Source: Candidatus Cloacimonadota bacterium (lineage in GTDB: Bacteria; Cloacimonadota; Cloacimonadia; Cloacimonadales; Cloacimonadaceae). Taken from it: a stretch of DNA of 64,000 nt. The position numbers were made by a program, and so were the translations under genes. The notes below the pieces were generated by a model. That model was not told where the DNA came from, did no database searches, and saw only the letters and a list, made by a program, of their open reading frames with translations. The stretch spans positions 1 through 64,000 of the forward strand of contig JAHDQK010000029.1 of NCBI GenBank assembly GCA_018433885.1, given 5' to 3'. Each line of letters opens with the position of its first letter. Position 1 is the first letter of the stretch. Positions 8,647 through 17,289 of the stretch are shown here, one piece after another.

Positions 8647-9741
8647 CTACCTAACAATCTCAAACAGATCTTTGAATAGATATCTTGCAGCTCGTCTACC
8701 TTTGGACTTTCTAATCTCGATTAATAATCCGTGACTTCTCAGTTTACTAAGAATTCTTATCGCACTGGCCTTTTGAATTCCTGAGTTCTTGATAAAACTT
8801 GCGGTTGTGAGAATTGGAGCTGCAAACAGAGCATCGGTTGCATTAATGGCAAATTGGGAATTTGTGATCTCTGGAATCTGCATTTTCGCTTTCTCATATA
8901 AAGCTTGGATATTCCTTGTTTTTGTAATATTGATTCCAGCTTGTTCAATAACTGCTTGCAAAAAGAAGGAAATCCAGCCATTCCAGTCTTTCTTTTCTGA
9001 CACTGCACGTAGTTTCTGGTAATAGATATCTCTATTGCTTTCAAGATAAGAGCTTAGATAGAACATCGGACTCGACAGTGTTTTCTTTGCATAAAGAAAT
9101 AATGGTATCAACAGCCTTCCAATTCTCCCATTCCCATCTAAAAATGGATGAATGATCTCGAATTGCGCTTTTACTATTGCAAGCTGTACAAGCACATCAA
9201 TTTCATCATAGTGAATATACTTCTCCCAATTGTCAAGAGATTGCATAACCAGATCAGGGCTTGGGGGAACAAATGTCGCTTGTTCGATACTTGTTCCATA
9301 GGCACCTATGTAGTTCTGAACTCTCCGGAATTCTCCCGGGTTTTTATTTCGGCCCCTAACGCTATCTAAAAGGATGGCATGTATTTCTTTGATGAAATTA
9401 AGAGATATCGGATGAGTATTAAGTTTCTGTGTTGCATAAACAATGGATTTTCTGTAGTTTATCACCTCCATTATATCTGCATATTTACGATCTTCAAGTA
9501 TTTCGGTGGGATCGGCATCATATTCAAGCACGTCTTCAAGAGTTGCTTGTGATTCCTCAATTTTTGATGATAACACTGCCTCTTGGGTTGTTAGAGGAGA
9601 TAGTAAGAGATTTGGATTTACGATGCTCTGCAGCATTCCATCATACCGGCCAATGGCATCGTGTGCCTTTCCGATCGCAGGTACATGCTGCGCCCAGTTG
9701 ATATGTTCAAGCGGTAGTTTATCAGGTATGTAGGGTTTCAT
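8647..9741 (-). CDS. Fic-domain protein with winged-helix C-terminus
   Basis: 364 residues. Fic enzymes transfer AMP or another nucleotide part to target proteins. The catalytic motif HPFLDGNGRIGR (about 197-208) is complete, with the histidine, acidic residue and anion-binding arginine. The N-terminal Fic_N region has SSKIEESQATLEDVL (about 55-70). Class II Fic proteins usually have Ser-x-x-x-Glu-Gly/Asn there; the inhibitory glutamate is kept but the next residue is Glu. The last 75 residues look like a winged helix (SFIKNSGIQKASAIRILSKL). The ATG has a strong AAGGAGG site, and the gene follows the RX4H gene by 13 bases, so the two form a pair. A toxin-like or regulatory role in the island is inferred. 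Confidence 0.88.
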   Translation of the reverse strand: MKPYIPDKLPLEHINWAQHVPAIGKAHDAIGRYDGMLQSIVNPNLLLSPLTTQEAVLSSKIEESQATLEDVLEYDADPTEILEDRKYADIMEVINYRKSIVYATQKLNTHPISLNFIKEIHAILLDSVRGRNKNPGEFRRVQNYIGAYGTSIEQATFVPPSPDLVMQSLDNWEKYIHYDEIDVLVQLAIVKAQFEIIHPFLDGNGRIGRLLIPLFLYAKKTLSSPMFYLSSYLESNRDIYYQKLRAVSEKKDWNGWISFFLQAVIEQAGINITKTRNIQALYEKAKMQIPEITNSQFAINATDALFAAPILTTASFIKNSGIQKASAIRILSKLRSHGLLIEIRKSKGRRAARYLFKDLFEIVR

Positions 9742-9754
9742 AACTGCCTCCTTT

Positions 9755-10363
9755 TTATAGTTTTTCCTTTATCAATCCGACCAAGTTCAAGTAAAACGGG
9801 ATCACAAATCCATCTATTGATAGGTTTAGCTCTGTGTTTGTTTCCACTATGTGTCCGAATAACTCATTATACAATCCCAAGGCTTGTTGATAGTCCTCTT
9901 GGTGACCTTCTCTCGGTTTATAGTCAAGTCTGTAGGAGTTATGTGCAAAGAGGTGACGGCATTTCCGTAGTAGTTCAAAATGCTTCTCATCTTTGAGTGG
10001 ACTATCCTTCCAATCTATGAATGTGTCAAGAATGCACTTTAGTTCAATGAAGAAACTCTGGTTAATCCAATGCCCGATATCCTGATACTGTTTATACTTC
10101 TCGTCTGTGTTGAACTGACCTATCTCAAAGATAATATGACACGAATAGCCCAAGCCTTGGTATAATGGTGCTGTGGGGACCCCGAAGCAAGTTCTAGCTT
10201 GGCAGGATGACAGGCTATCAATTATAGCTGGGTCTATGTAAGGCGTCAGAGATCTTGCCCTCAGATACGTCTGAAAGTGAGCATACATCGCCTCAAGTAA
10301 CTCCTGTTTATCTTCGGGAGTAAGATACTTCATTTCATGTCTTGTTTTCATTGACAATGCCAT
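9755..10363 (-). CDS. Hypothetical protein with a HEPN-like RX4H motif
   Basis: 202 residues, family not recognised. Near residues 135-142 it reads RKCRHLFAHNSYRLD, an R-x4-H motif inside a helical context as in HEPN RNases and Abi-type proteins; the rest is mostly helical with no membrane segment. It is the first gene inside the right repeat arm: the ATG at 10363 is only 23 bases from the repeat and has no clear ribosome site, so the promoter must lie in the repeat. Alternative starts are the ATGs at residues 5 and 11. Pairing with the Fic gene suggests a two-gene toxin-antitoxin-like or abortive-infection module; that is inference from motif and position. Confidence 0.6.
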   Translation of the reverse strand: MALSMKTRHEMKYLTPEDKQELLEAMYAHFQTYLRARSLTPYIDPAIIDSLSSCQARTCFGVPTAPLYQGLGYSCHIIFEIGQFNTDEKYKQYQDIGHWINQSFFIELKCILDTFIDWKDSPLKDEKHFELLRKCRHLFAHNSYRLDYKPREGHQEDYQQALGLYNELFGHIVETNTELNLSIDGFVIPFYLNLVGLIKEKL

Positions 10364-10386
10364 TTATGTATGTTTTGAAACTTTTG

Positions 10387-10496
10387 AGTCCCAAATGTTG
10401 GTGTAAATTCCAACTCATTGTTTCTCTGGTTGTTTGAGGGCATCTGATATCCCTCGTTACTCACAATCTATGTAAGGCCAAGCGACCAATTGCATT
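10387..10496 (-). repeat. Right arm of 110-bp inverted repeat bounding the defence island
   Basis: Inverted copy of 25-134 with about 10 substitutions and no gap. It ends 23 bases before the first island gene and must carry or precede that gene's promoter. Beyond 10496 the two flanks lose similarity. Confidence 0.85.
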
Positions 10497-11495
10497 GTTT
10501 TCTTCTTGTTGATCTGAGTCAAGTTCTTTCAAAACAAAGAGTGGGATCCGGCTCAACCTTTTTCTTCATCTGGCTGACTCCAATTTACACCTCTTTCCGC
10601 AATGTAATTGGCATATAAGCCCAATTCGTCTGATTAATACGCAACAATCATTCCACATTACCTGCTAGTTGTGCCACCTAATTACTTGCTATCAATGTAT
10701 TTCCTTAATACCGGTCGCGCTTTATCCCTTACACATGCCTTCAGGAGCTCACACACCTTGGCATTTCCTGGCCTGCCTACGCTATCCTCTTTACTCTCAG
10801 CTCTCTGCAAACATATTCGCAACATAGTGATGCAGTTCCTACAGCATGTAACAATTTCGTGATAACAAGGATCAAAGGGGAAGAGGGGTGCAATTTACAA
10901 TGAAGGACGAAGATAGAAGGTACCTTCGGGGTTCAATACAATACATTTCTTAACATGTTTTCCATAGCAAGTGCTTTGGAACCGAACCGCGGCTGCGTGT
11001 AAATGTGCGATTATCGATCTACGGTTAAGGATAGAACGCAGATATAACTGATAAAACTGATGTGCCTGATGTCCCTGGTTTGGCTACTTCCTGAAACACA
11101 ATAGACTCCTTAGTCGCAGAACTGATGAACCAGTACAGCATTTTCTTAGAGTTAGGCAGGATCTGCCATGTTACTAAACCCTTTTTATTATTTCGATGCG
11201 GCATGTGGTTCTAACCATTGCAATGCTCTGAACTAAATCGCGAATCTCGCAAGCAGCACAAAACGCGTGTAAAGGAACATCTTGCAACATCACTTACGCA
11301 TTAATTGCTTAATCTTACGGGCTTGTAACCCTCCCCCTTCATCCCCATTGCCCGAAGGAGTCGCTCTGCCGTGGCGATGCAGTGGGGACTGCTGGAAGTC
11401 GGCTCCGCCACCTTTTAGGTCAATAGGGAAGCAAGTGCCTGAGCTATCGAATTCAAGCTTTCCACACCTGATGTCTGCCAAATTGCAGTTTTTGT
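10497..11495. other. Gene-poor stretch between the island and the redox genes
   Basis: About 1 kb with no convincing gene. Open frames are short on both strands; the best is a minus-strand frame at 10682-10825 (47 residues from ATG, several cysteines) with no family I know. One palindromic repeat copy lies at 11328-11412. No tRNA-like fold was seen. Confidence 0.6.
11328..11412 (+). repeat. Palindromic GATGCAGT repeat, copy A
   Basis: The core GCAGT-GGGG-ACTGC (11379-11392) forms a hairpin, nested in a second stem GTGGCG (11371-11376) with CGCCAC (11406-11411). It is preceded by a C-rich stretch ending CATCCCCATTGCCCG, shared with the copy at 24017. Confidence 0.6.
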
Positions 11496-11525
11496 TTGAC
11501 ATCTGTGCAAGGCTGAGAAAATAAC
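11496..11525 (+). promoter_or_regulatory. Candidate sigma-70 promoter of the nuoEF redox operon
   Basis: A perfect TTGACA at 11496-11501 is followed after 18 bases by AATAAC (four of six to the -10 consensus). It lies about 70 bases upstream of the nuoE start, with no gene between. Confidence 0.45.
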
Positions 11526-11593
11526 ACCACATTGGCGGATAAGCTCTTACATCGTTTTGAGCTTTGCCAAAAGCTAAGATCAAAGGACTTGCG

Positions 11594-12070
11594 ATGGAAA
11601 AAGACTTCTCTCAGCTTGATGAAATCCTCGAGATGTATCGAGGCAAGCCCGGCATCCTGATCCCCCTCTTGCAGGATGTGCAAAACCTGCTCGGCTATCT
11701 GCCTAAAGATGCCATGCGCTACATCGCCCAAAAAATGAACATCCCTGCGGCAGACATCTTTGGCGTGGCAACCTTTTACTCCATGTTCAAGCTAAAGCCT
11801 CAAGGCAAGCACATCATCCGTATTTGCAAAGGCACCGCCTGCCATGTATCCGATGCCGATGGCATCAAAGAAGCGCTTATTGACGCTTTGCAGCTCCCGG
11901 AAGGGGAAGATACCACGCAGGATATGCATTTCACCCTGATGGAAGTCGCATGCTTGGGTTGCTGCTCGCTGGCTCCGGTAATCATGATCGACGATACCAC
12001 CTACGGTAAATTGGTCCCGGAATCGATTCCCCCCATTCTTGAGCGTTACGCATTTGAGGAGAAACAATGA
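11594..12070 (+). CDS. nuoE: NuoE/HydC-family [2Fe-2S] subunit
   Basis: Thioredoxin-fold [2Fe-2S] subunit of an NAD(P)H-linked flavin complex; passes electrons between the flavin subunit and its partners. Four cluster cysteines are visible in the CKGTACH and CLGCCSLAP segments. I choose the ATG at 11594 (158 residues), which has AAAGGA six bases upstream, over the in-frame ATG at 11564, which has none. The gene is followed by the NuoF-like gene with a 4-base overlap. With no membrane Nuo subunits nearby it more likely belongs to a soluble complex of the HydABC/Hnd/Nfn type than to respiratory complex I. Confidence 0.9.
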   Translation: MEKDFSQLDEILEMYRGKPGILIPLLQDVQNLLGYLPKDAMRYIAQKMNIPAADIFGVATFYSMFKLKPQGKHIIRICKGTACHVSDADGIKEALIDALQLPEGEDTTQDMHFTLMEVACLGCCSLAPVIMIDDTTYGKLVPESIPPILERYAFEEKQ

Positions 12071-13830
12071 GTATCGTAGTAAAAGTAGGCTTGGCAAGTT
12101 GCGGAGTAGCTGCCGGCGCGGCGGAAGTGTATGTCACACTGCTCAAGTATCAACAAGGTGGCGCGGATATCGAGCTGAAAAAGACCGCCTGTATCGGGAT
12201 GTGTTTTGAAGAGCCCATCGTAGAGCTTAGCGGGGGATCTCTGGGCAAGATCAGCCTGGGTAAAGTGGATTCTGCCAACATCTCAAACTGGGTGGATGCC
12301 TATCGCAAAGGCGAGATGCCGGAAACAAACGTTATCCTGGCGGACGAACACCCTGCCTGCAGAAATACATTGATAAACGAACAGACCCGCATTGTATTGC
12401 GCAATTGCGGAGTAATCGACCCCACCTCCATCGCCGATTATGAGGCTTCCGGAGGCTATACTGCCCTGCGCAAAGCCCTCTCTATGAAACCCGAAGATAT
12501 CGTAGAGGAAGTAAAATCCTCCGGTTTACGAGGTAGAGGTGGCGCAGGATTTTCCACCGGACTGAAATGGAGCTTTGCCGCCCGTGCCCAAGGAAAGAAG
12601 AAATATGTAGTCTGCAACGCGGACGAGGGAGACCCCGGAGCGTTTATGGATCGCAGTACCCTGGAAGGGGATCCTCACAACGTGATCGAAGGCATGATAA
12701 TCGGCGCCTATGCCATGGGCGCGGATGAAGGCTACATCTATTGCCGTGCGGAGTACCCCATGGCAATCCACCACCTAAAGGTAGCTATCGATGCCGCGGA
12801 AAAAAAAGGCTTTCTGGGAAACAACATCCTGGGCAGCGAGTTCAGCTTCACCCTCCACATCAAAGAAGGCGCGGGAGCATTTGTCTGTGGCGAAGAGACC
12901 GCGCTGATGCAATCCATCGAAGGTAAGCGCGGTATGCCCACCATCCGCCCCCCCTACCCCGCCGATAGCGGATTGTGGGGATGTCCCACGAACATCAACA
13001 ATGTGGAGACCTGGGCAAATATCACCTGGATTATCAATAATGGAGCCGATGCTTTCCGCAAGATCGGCACGGATAAATCTCCCGGAACCAAGGTCTTTGC
13101 CCTCGCGGGGAAGATCGCGGGAAGTGGACTCATCGAAGTTCCCATGGGTATAGAAGTTAGAGACATCATCTACAAAGTGGGTGGTGGCATGAAAACCGAT
13201 AAACCATTCAAGGCAGTACAGATGGGAGGCCCCTCCGGAGGTTGCATCCCGGCATCGCTTTTGGATACTATCGTGGATTACGACTCCATCAACGCCACCG
13301 GCGCTATCATGGGCTCCGGGGGAATGGTGGTGATGGACGAAGGTACCTGTATGGTGGATGTAGCGCGGTTCTTCTTGAATTTCACCCAGAATGAATCCTG
13401 CGGGAAATGTACCTTTTGCCGCATCGGAACCCGCCGTATGCTGGAAATCCTGACCCGCATCACCGAAGGCAAAGGCGAAATGGAAGATATCCAACGCCTG
13501 GATGATCTGGCATCCAACATCATCAAAGGTTCGCTTTGCGGATTGGGTCAAACCGCGCCCAACCCAGTGCTTACAACTCTGCGCTATTTTCGGGACGAGT
13601 ATATCGCCCACATCACAGATAAACGCTGTCCGGCTGGAGCATGCACCTCGCTTCTGCGTTATGAGGTGATCCCGGAAAAATGTATCGGCTGCACCGCCTG
13701 CGCCCGTAAGTGTCCAGTTTCCTGCATATCCGGAGCTGTTAAACAGGTTCACCAAATCGATCAGGAACAATGCATCAAGTGCGGCGCTTGCTACAGCGCA
13801 TGCAAATTCAACGCGATCAGGAAAGGATAA
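12067..13830 (+). CDS. nuoF: NuoF/HydB-family flavoprotein subunit
   Basis: 587 residues. An N-terminal thioredoxin-like [2Fe-2S] part (to about 90) precedes the NuoF core: SGLRGRGGAGFSTGLKW, NADH-loop CNADEGDPGAF, and the ESCGKCTFCRIGT [4Fe-4S] site near 445. The C-terminus adds two ferredoxin [4Fe-4S] clusters (CIGCTACARKCP and CIKCGACYSACK). This architecture is that of HydB/HndC subunits of soluble, often electron-bifurcating complexes; respiratory NuoF is about 430 residues and lacks both extensions. It likely binds FMN and NAD(H) in the cytoplasm and works with the genes before and after, which are 4 bases away on each side. Confidence 0.92.
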   Translation: MSIVVKVGLASCGVAAGAAEVYVTLLKYQQGGADIELKKTACIGMCFEEPIVELSGGSLGKISLGKVDSANISNWVDAYRKGEMPETNVILADEHPACRNTLINEQTRIVLRNCGVIDPTSIADYEASGGYTALRKALSMKPEDIVEEVKSSGLRGRGGAGFSTGLKWSFAARAQGKKKYVVCNADEGDPGAFMDRSTLEGDPHNVIEGMIIGAYAMGADEGYIYCRAEYPMAIHHLKVAIDAAEKKGFLGNNILGSEFSFTLHIKEGAGAFVCGEETALMQSIEGKRGMPTIRPPYPADSGLWGCPTNINNVETWANITWIINNGADAFRKIGTDKSPGTKVFALAGKIAGSGLIEVPMGIEVRDIIYKVGGGMKTDKPFKAVQMGGPSGGCIPASLLDTIVDYDSINATGAIMGSGGMVVMDEGTCMVDVARFFLNFTQNESCGKCTFCRIGTRRMLEILTRITEGKGEMEDIQRLDDLASNIIKGSLCGLGQTAPNPVLTTLRYFRDEYIAHITDKRCPAGACTSLLRYEVIPEKCIGCTACARKCPVSCISGAVKQVHQIDQEQCIKCGACYSACKFNAIRKG

Positions 13831-13834
13831 ACCA

Positions 13835-16800
13835 ATGCAAGTAACATTGAACGGAAAAAGCATCAAAGCCCCGGAAGGAATCACCATCCTGGAACTCGCC
13901 AAACGTGAAGGTATTCACATCCCCACCCTGTGTCACGATGAAGAATTGAAGCCATATGGCTCTTGCTGGGTATGCGCGGTGAAAGTGGAGGGCAGACGCG
14001 GTTTTGTAACCTCTTGCGGCACCATGCTAAGCCCAAATATGCAAATCACTACCGATAGCGAAGAGATCCATGCCGCCCGCAAGATGGCGCTGGAACTGCT
14101 TATCAGCAACCACTATGCGGATTGCGAAGCCCCTTGCAAAGTTGCCTGTCCGGATCATGTGGACATCCAGACCTATGTTTCCCTGATCGCAAATGGCAGA
14201 TATCACGAAGCGGTAAAGGTGATCAAAGATACCCTTCCCATGCCCCTATCCATCGGGAGAGTCTGCCCTGCCTTCTGCGAAGCGGAATGCCGGCGGCAGA
14301 TCGTGGAAGAACCCATTGCCATCCGCCAACTCAAGCGATATGCCGCGGATGAAGACCTGAAGGACTATTGGCAATATACCCCGGAAGCCTTGCCCAAAAA
14401 CGGTAAGAAAGTAGCGATCGTGGGCGGTGGACCCAGTGGACTTACCTGCGGCTACTATCTTAGTTTTGCCGGTTTTGAGGTGGATCTGTATGAAGCTGAA
14501 GACGCCTGCGGCGGATGGCTTCGCTATGGAATCCCGGAATATCGCTTGCCCAAAGAAATCTTGGACGAAGAAATCAATCTGATGTGCAGCGGGGGGATGA
14601 AAATTCACTATGGCAAAGCCTTGGGTAAGGATCTCGACCTGCAAGGTCTGAGCCAAGAATACGACGCGGTATATCTGGCATTGGGAGCCCAAAACGCAGT
14701 GCCCATGCCAGTTCCCGGCAGTGACCTTCAAGGCTGCTACCTCGGAGTGGATTTTTTGAAAGCCCATGCCAAAGGCAATACGCCTTCATTGGGCAAAAAA
14801 GTGGCAATCGTGGGTGGGGGAAATACTGCCATCGATTGCGCCCGCACCGCTATCCGCCTTGGTTGCGAGGTAAGCATCATCTATCGCCGCACCAAGGAAG
14901 AAATGCCCGCAGAGGAGTTCGAAATTAGCGCCGCCGGGCACGAAGGAGTGCACTTTCATTTCCTCAGTAATCCTGTGGAATACCTCGGCTCTGATGGAAT
15001 ATTGCAACAAGTGAAGATCGAAAAGATGCGCCTGGGTGAACCGGATAAAAGCGGCAGACGCCGTCCCGAGCCCACCGGAGAGTATTTCTACGAAACCTTC
15101 GACAGTATTATCGCAGCCATCAGCCAAGTACCGGATATCAGCGCTTTTGCCCTGCCGGAAAATGTGATTGATGGTCAGCAATTCCCGCTGTCCCGCTGGC
15201 AAACTGCCGTGGTGGACGAACATACCATGTACACTGGTCTGCGCAATATCTTCGCCGGGGGGGATTTTCAGCGCGGAGCTGCCACCGCAATCGAAGCCAT
15301 CGCGGACGGTCGCAAAGCCTCGGAAGCCATCAGCGAGTATCTGCTGAAGGGAATACTGCCCAAACCCCGCTTTATCTTCGATGCAAAAAAGGCTAAGCGA
15401 GTGCAGGATGTCTCCGCCAAGGAATATGAAATCTTCAGTAAATACCCCCGCGAAAGGATGCCAGAAATAGAGATTTCAACAGCAAAAAGTAGTTTCCAGG
15501 AAGTGGAACTTGGCTTTGCTGAAGCTCAAGCGAGAGCCGAAGCAGCACGCTGTGTGGAATGCGGGTGTCAGGTAAATACCAATTGTAGCCTGCGTAACTA
15601 CTGTAGTGAATACGAGATAGATCCTACCCGATTCACAGGGAGCATCAACCGCCATCCCATCGATTACAGCCATCCCTACATCGTGCGCGATGCCAATAAG
15701 TGCATCAATTGCGGCAGATGTATCCGCACCTGCGCGGAAATTCAGGGAGCCAACGTTCTCGGCTTCATCTATCGCGGATTCGCGGCAGTGATGGCTCCGG
15801 AATTTTCGGAATCGCTCACCCAAACTACCTGCGTATCATGTGGCAAATGCATCGACGTGTGCCCCGTGGGCGCTTTGGTGGAACGTAACTTGCATTACAA
15901 GCTGAATCCGGCTCTGAAGGATAAATACTTGCAGAACTGTGGATTATGCGGAATGGGTTGCGAGACTCAGGTGGAAGTGCAAGCAGGCGAAGTTGTTCTG
16001 ATCTCCACCCCGGATGAACCTGGTTTCAATGGCAAAAACCTTTGTTTCAAAGGCCGCTTCGGTTGGCAGATAGATAAAGAAAAATTGGTTAACCCTCTGC
16101 TCCTGAAGGATGGCGTTTACGAGGAGATTAGCTGGCAAGCCGCTCTGGAAGTGCTTCAAACAAGAGTCAAGATAGCCGATAGCAAAAACATCCAAATCAG
16201 CCCCTTCATCAGCTTGGAAGAGATGCTTGTGGCGCAGCGGGTTGCCCGTAGCCTGGAGTGTCCCCTTAGCGCGGCACCCACTTACTTCAGTTTCTCAGAT
16301 GCTTATCTGGACCTCACGCCAAAATCCGACGCGCTATACCAAATTCGGGATGCCAGCGAGTTTGTAATGGTGGGTAGTCTGAACCGGACACTTGCCAGCT
16401 TGATCCGTCTGGAACAACTCCGGGGCAAAAAACTCACCCTGGTTGCGTTCCCAGAGGATGAGCCCTTCACTCGGTTTGGAGATTTGCATCTGCCGGATCT
16501 GCAAGGAGTTCAAGCAACCCCCGGAAAGCTGTTTATCTACAATCAAAACCGGATTCCGGAAGCACTGGCTGCCGAAATCTGGAATCTGGCAGACCCTGCA
16601 AACATCCTGCATACCACAGATTATACGAACCACAGCGGATTTCTAGCGATGAATCCCCAATCTCAGAATGATGAACGCTTCAGGTTTGCCCTAGGCTTTG
16701 GAGTCTGTCCATCCTCTGATGCGGAGTTCAAAGTTGCGATCAGCCCCTATCAGCCTGAAGGCAAGGATGCGCACCTGATCTTGCCCGGACCTAACTTCCT

Positions 16801-17113
16801 GGAGATCGAAGGGCACGTGCTGGGCGATAATGCGAAAATCTCCCGCTTTGTGAATCCCTCAAAATCTACTGTCTTTGCGGAACTAACCCGGCTCTTCTAC
16901 AGCCTGGGTTGGATCTCTCCGGCAACGGCAGATATCCCCTATTGGAACAACCTCGCCCAGGAACTGATAACTTCTCTGAAAAACCATAAGAGACAAAGCT
17001 TTACAAGCGTTGATCCCTCAACTTTGAGAACACTGATACAGGCAAGCGATGCGCCCATGGAATCCCATATGGCCCGCTTGTTCAAGCTCAGGAAATACGC
17101 TGTAAAGTTCTGA
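13835..17113 (+). CDS. NuoG-like iron-sulfur protein fused to a GltD-type NAD(P)H oxidoreductase
   Basis: 1092 residues, in order: a [2Fe-2S] ferredoxin domain (Cys33, 44, 47, 61); a GltD-type N-terminal cysteine domain (about 97-160); an FAD site GGGPSG near 195; an NADP-type site GGGNTA near 325 followed by YRRTKEEMPAEE; two ferredoxin clusters CINCGRCIRTC (near 622) and CVSCGKCIDVC (near 665); a CGLCGMGC cluster near 702; and a degenerate molybdopterin-oxidoreductase-like tail to the end. There is no hydrogenase H-cluster motif, so it is not HydA. With the two preceding genes it probably forms a three-subunit soluble complex linking NADH, NADPH and perhaps ferredoxin, like the Bfu/Nfn families. 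The function is inferred; substrates could differ. Confidence 0.82.
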   Translation: MQVTLNGKSIKAPEGITILELAKREGIHIPTLCHDEELKPYGSCWVCAVKVEGRRGFVTSCGTMLSPNMQITTDSEEIHAARKMALELLISNHYADCEAPCKVACPDHVDIQTYVSLIANGRYHEAVKVIKDTLPMPLSIGRVCPAFCEAECRRQIVEEPIAIRQLKRYAADEDLKDYWQYTPEALPKNGKKVAIVGGGPSGLTCGYYLSFAGFEVDLYEAEDACGGWLRYGIPEYRLPKEILDEEINLMCSGGMKIHYGKALGKDLDLQGLSQEYDAVYLALGAQNAVPMPVPGSDLQGCYLGVDFLKAHAKGNTPSLGKKVAIVGGGNTAIDCARTAIRLGCEVSIIYRRTKEEMPAEEFEISAAGHEGVHFHFLSNPVEYLGSDGILQQVKIEKMRLGEPDKSGRRRPEPTGEYFYETFDSIIAAISQVPDISAFALPENVIDGQQFPLSRWQTAVVDEHTMYTGLRNIFAGGDFQRGAATAIEAIADGRKASEAISEYLLKGILPKPRFIFDAKKAKRVQDVSAKEYEIFSKYPRERMPEIEISTAKSSFQEVELGFAEAQARAEAARCVECGCQVNTNCSLRNYCSEYEIDPTRFTGSINRHPIDYSHPYIVRDANKCINCGRCIRTCAEIQGANVLGFIYRGFAAVMAPEFSESLTQTTCVSCGKCIDVCPVGALVERNLHYKLNPALKDKYLQNCGLCGMGCETQVEVQAGEVVLISTPDEPGFNGKNLCFKGRFGWQIDKEKLVNPLLLKDGVYEEISWQAALEVLQTRVKIADSKNIQISPFISLEEMLVAQRVARSLECPLSAAPTYFSFSDAYLDLTPKSDALYQIRDASEFVMVGSLNRTLASLIRLEQLRGKKLTLVAFPEDEPFTRFGDLHLPDLQGVQATPGKLFIYNQNRIPEALAAEIWNLADPANILHTTDYTNHSGFLAMNPQSQNDERFRFALGFGVCPSSDAEFKVAISPYQPEGKDAHLILPGPNFLEIEGHVLGDNAKISRFVNPSKSTVFAELTRLFYSLGWISPATADIPYWNNLAQELITSLKNHKRQSFTSVDPSTLRTLIQASDAPMESHMARLFKLRKYAVKF

Positions 17114-17132
17114 TAATCCAAGCTTAATGATC

Positions 17133-17161
17133 ATCCCCGCCTGATCCGGTGGGGATTTTTT
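17133..17161 (+). terminator. Rho-independent terminator of the redox operon
   Basis: ATCCCC (17133-17138) pairs with GGGGAT (17151-17156), with further G-C pairs inside, and is followed by a run of T. It lies 20 bases after the NuoG/GltD stop. Confidence 0.85.
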
Positions 17162-17289
17162 GTACCCCAGCCATTTTACGCTGTCAGGTGGATAGTATCA
17201 TGAGTATCTTGGGGGGTGAGTCTGAATATTTATTGGTACAAGAAAGGAGGCAGAAGATGTATCCGCCCCCTCATGGAATGTGCTTTAGA

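Noticed and set aside
10682-10825. Small cysteine-containing minus-strand gene
   Set aside because: No ribosome site, no known family, and in a decayed-looking region.
12775-13902. Long minus-strand open frame (375 codons) opposite the NuoF-like gene
   Set aside because: It is a shadow of a highly conserved gene, has no ribosome site and no recognisable domain.
13835-17113. [FeFe]-hydrogenase catalytic subunit
   Set aside because: The H-cluster cysteine motifs are absent; GltD-type FAD and NADP sites are present instead.
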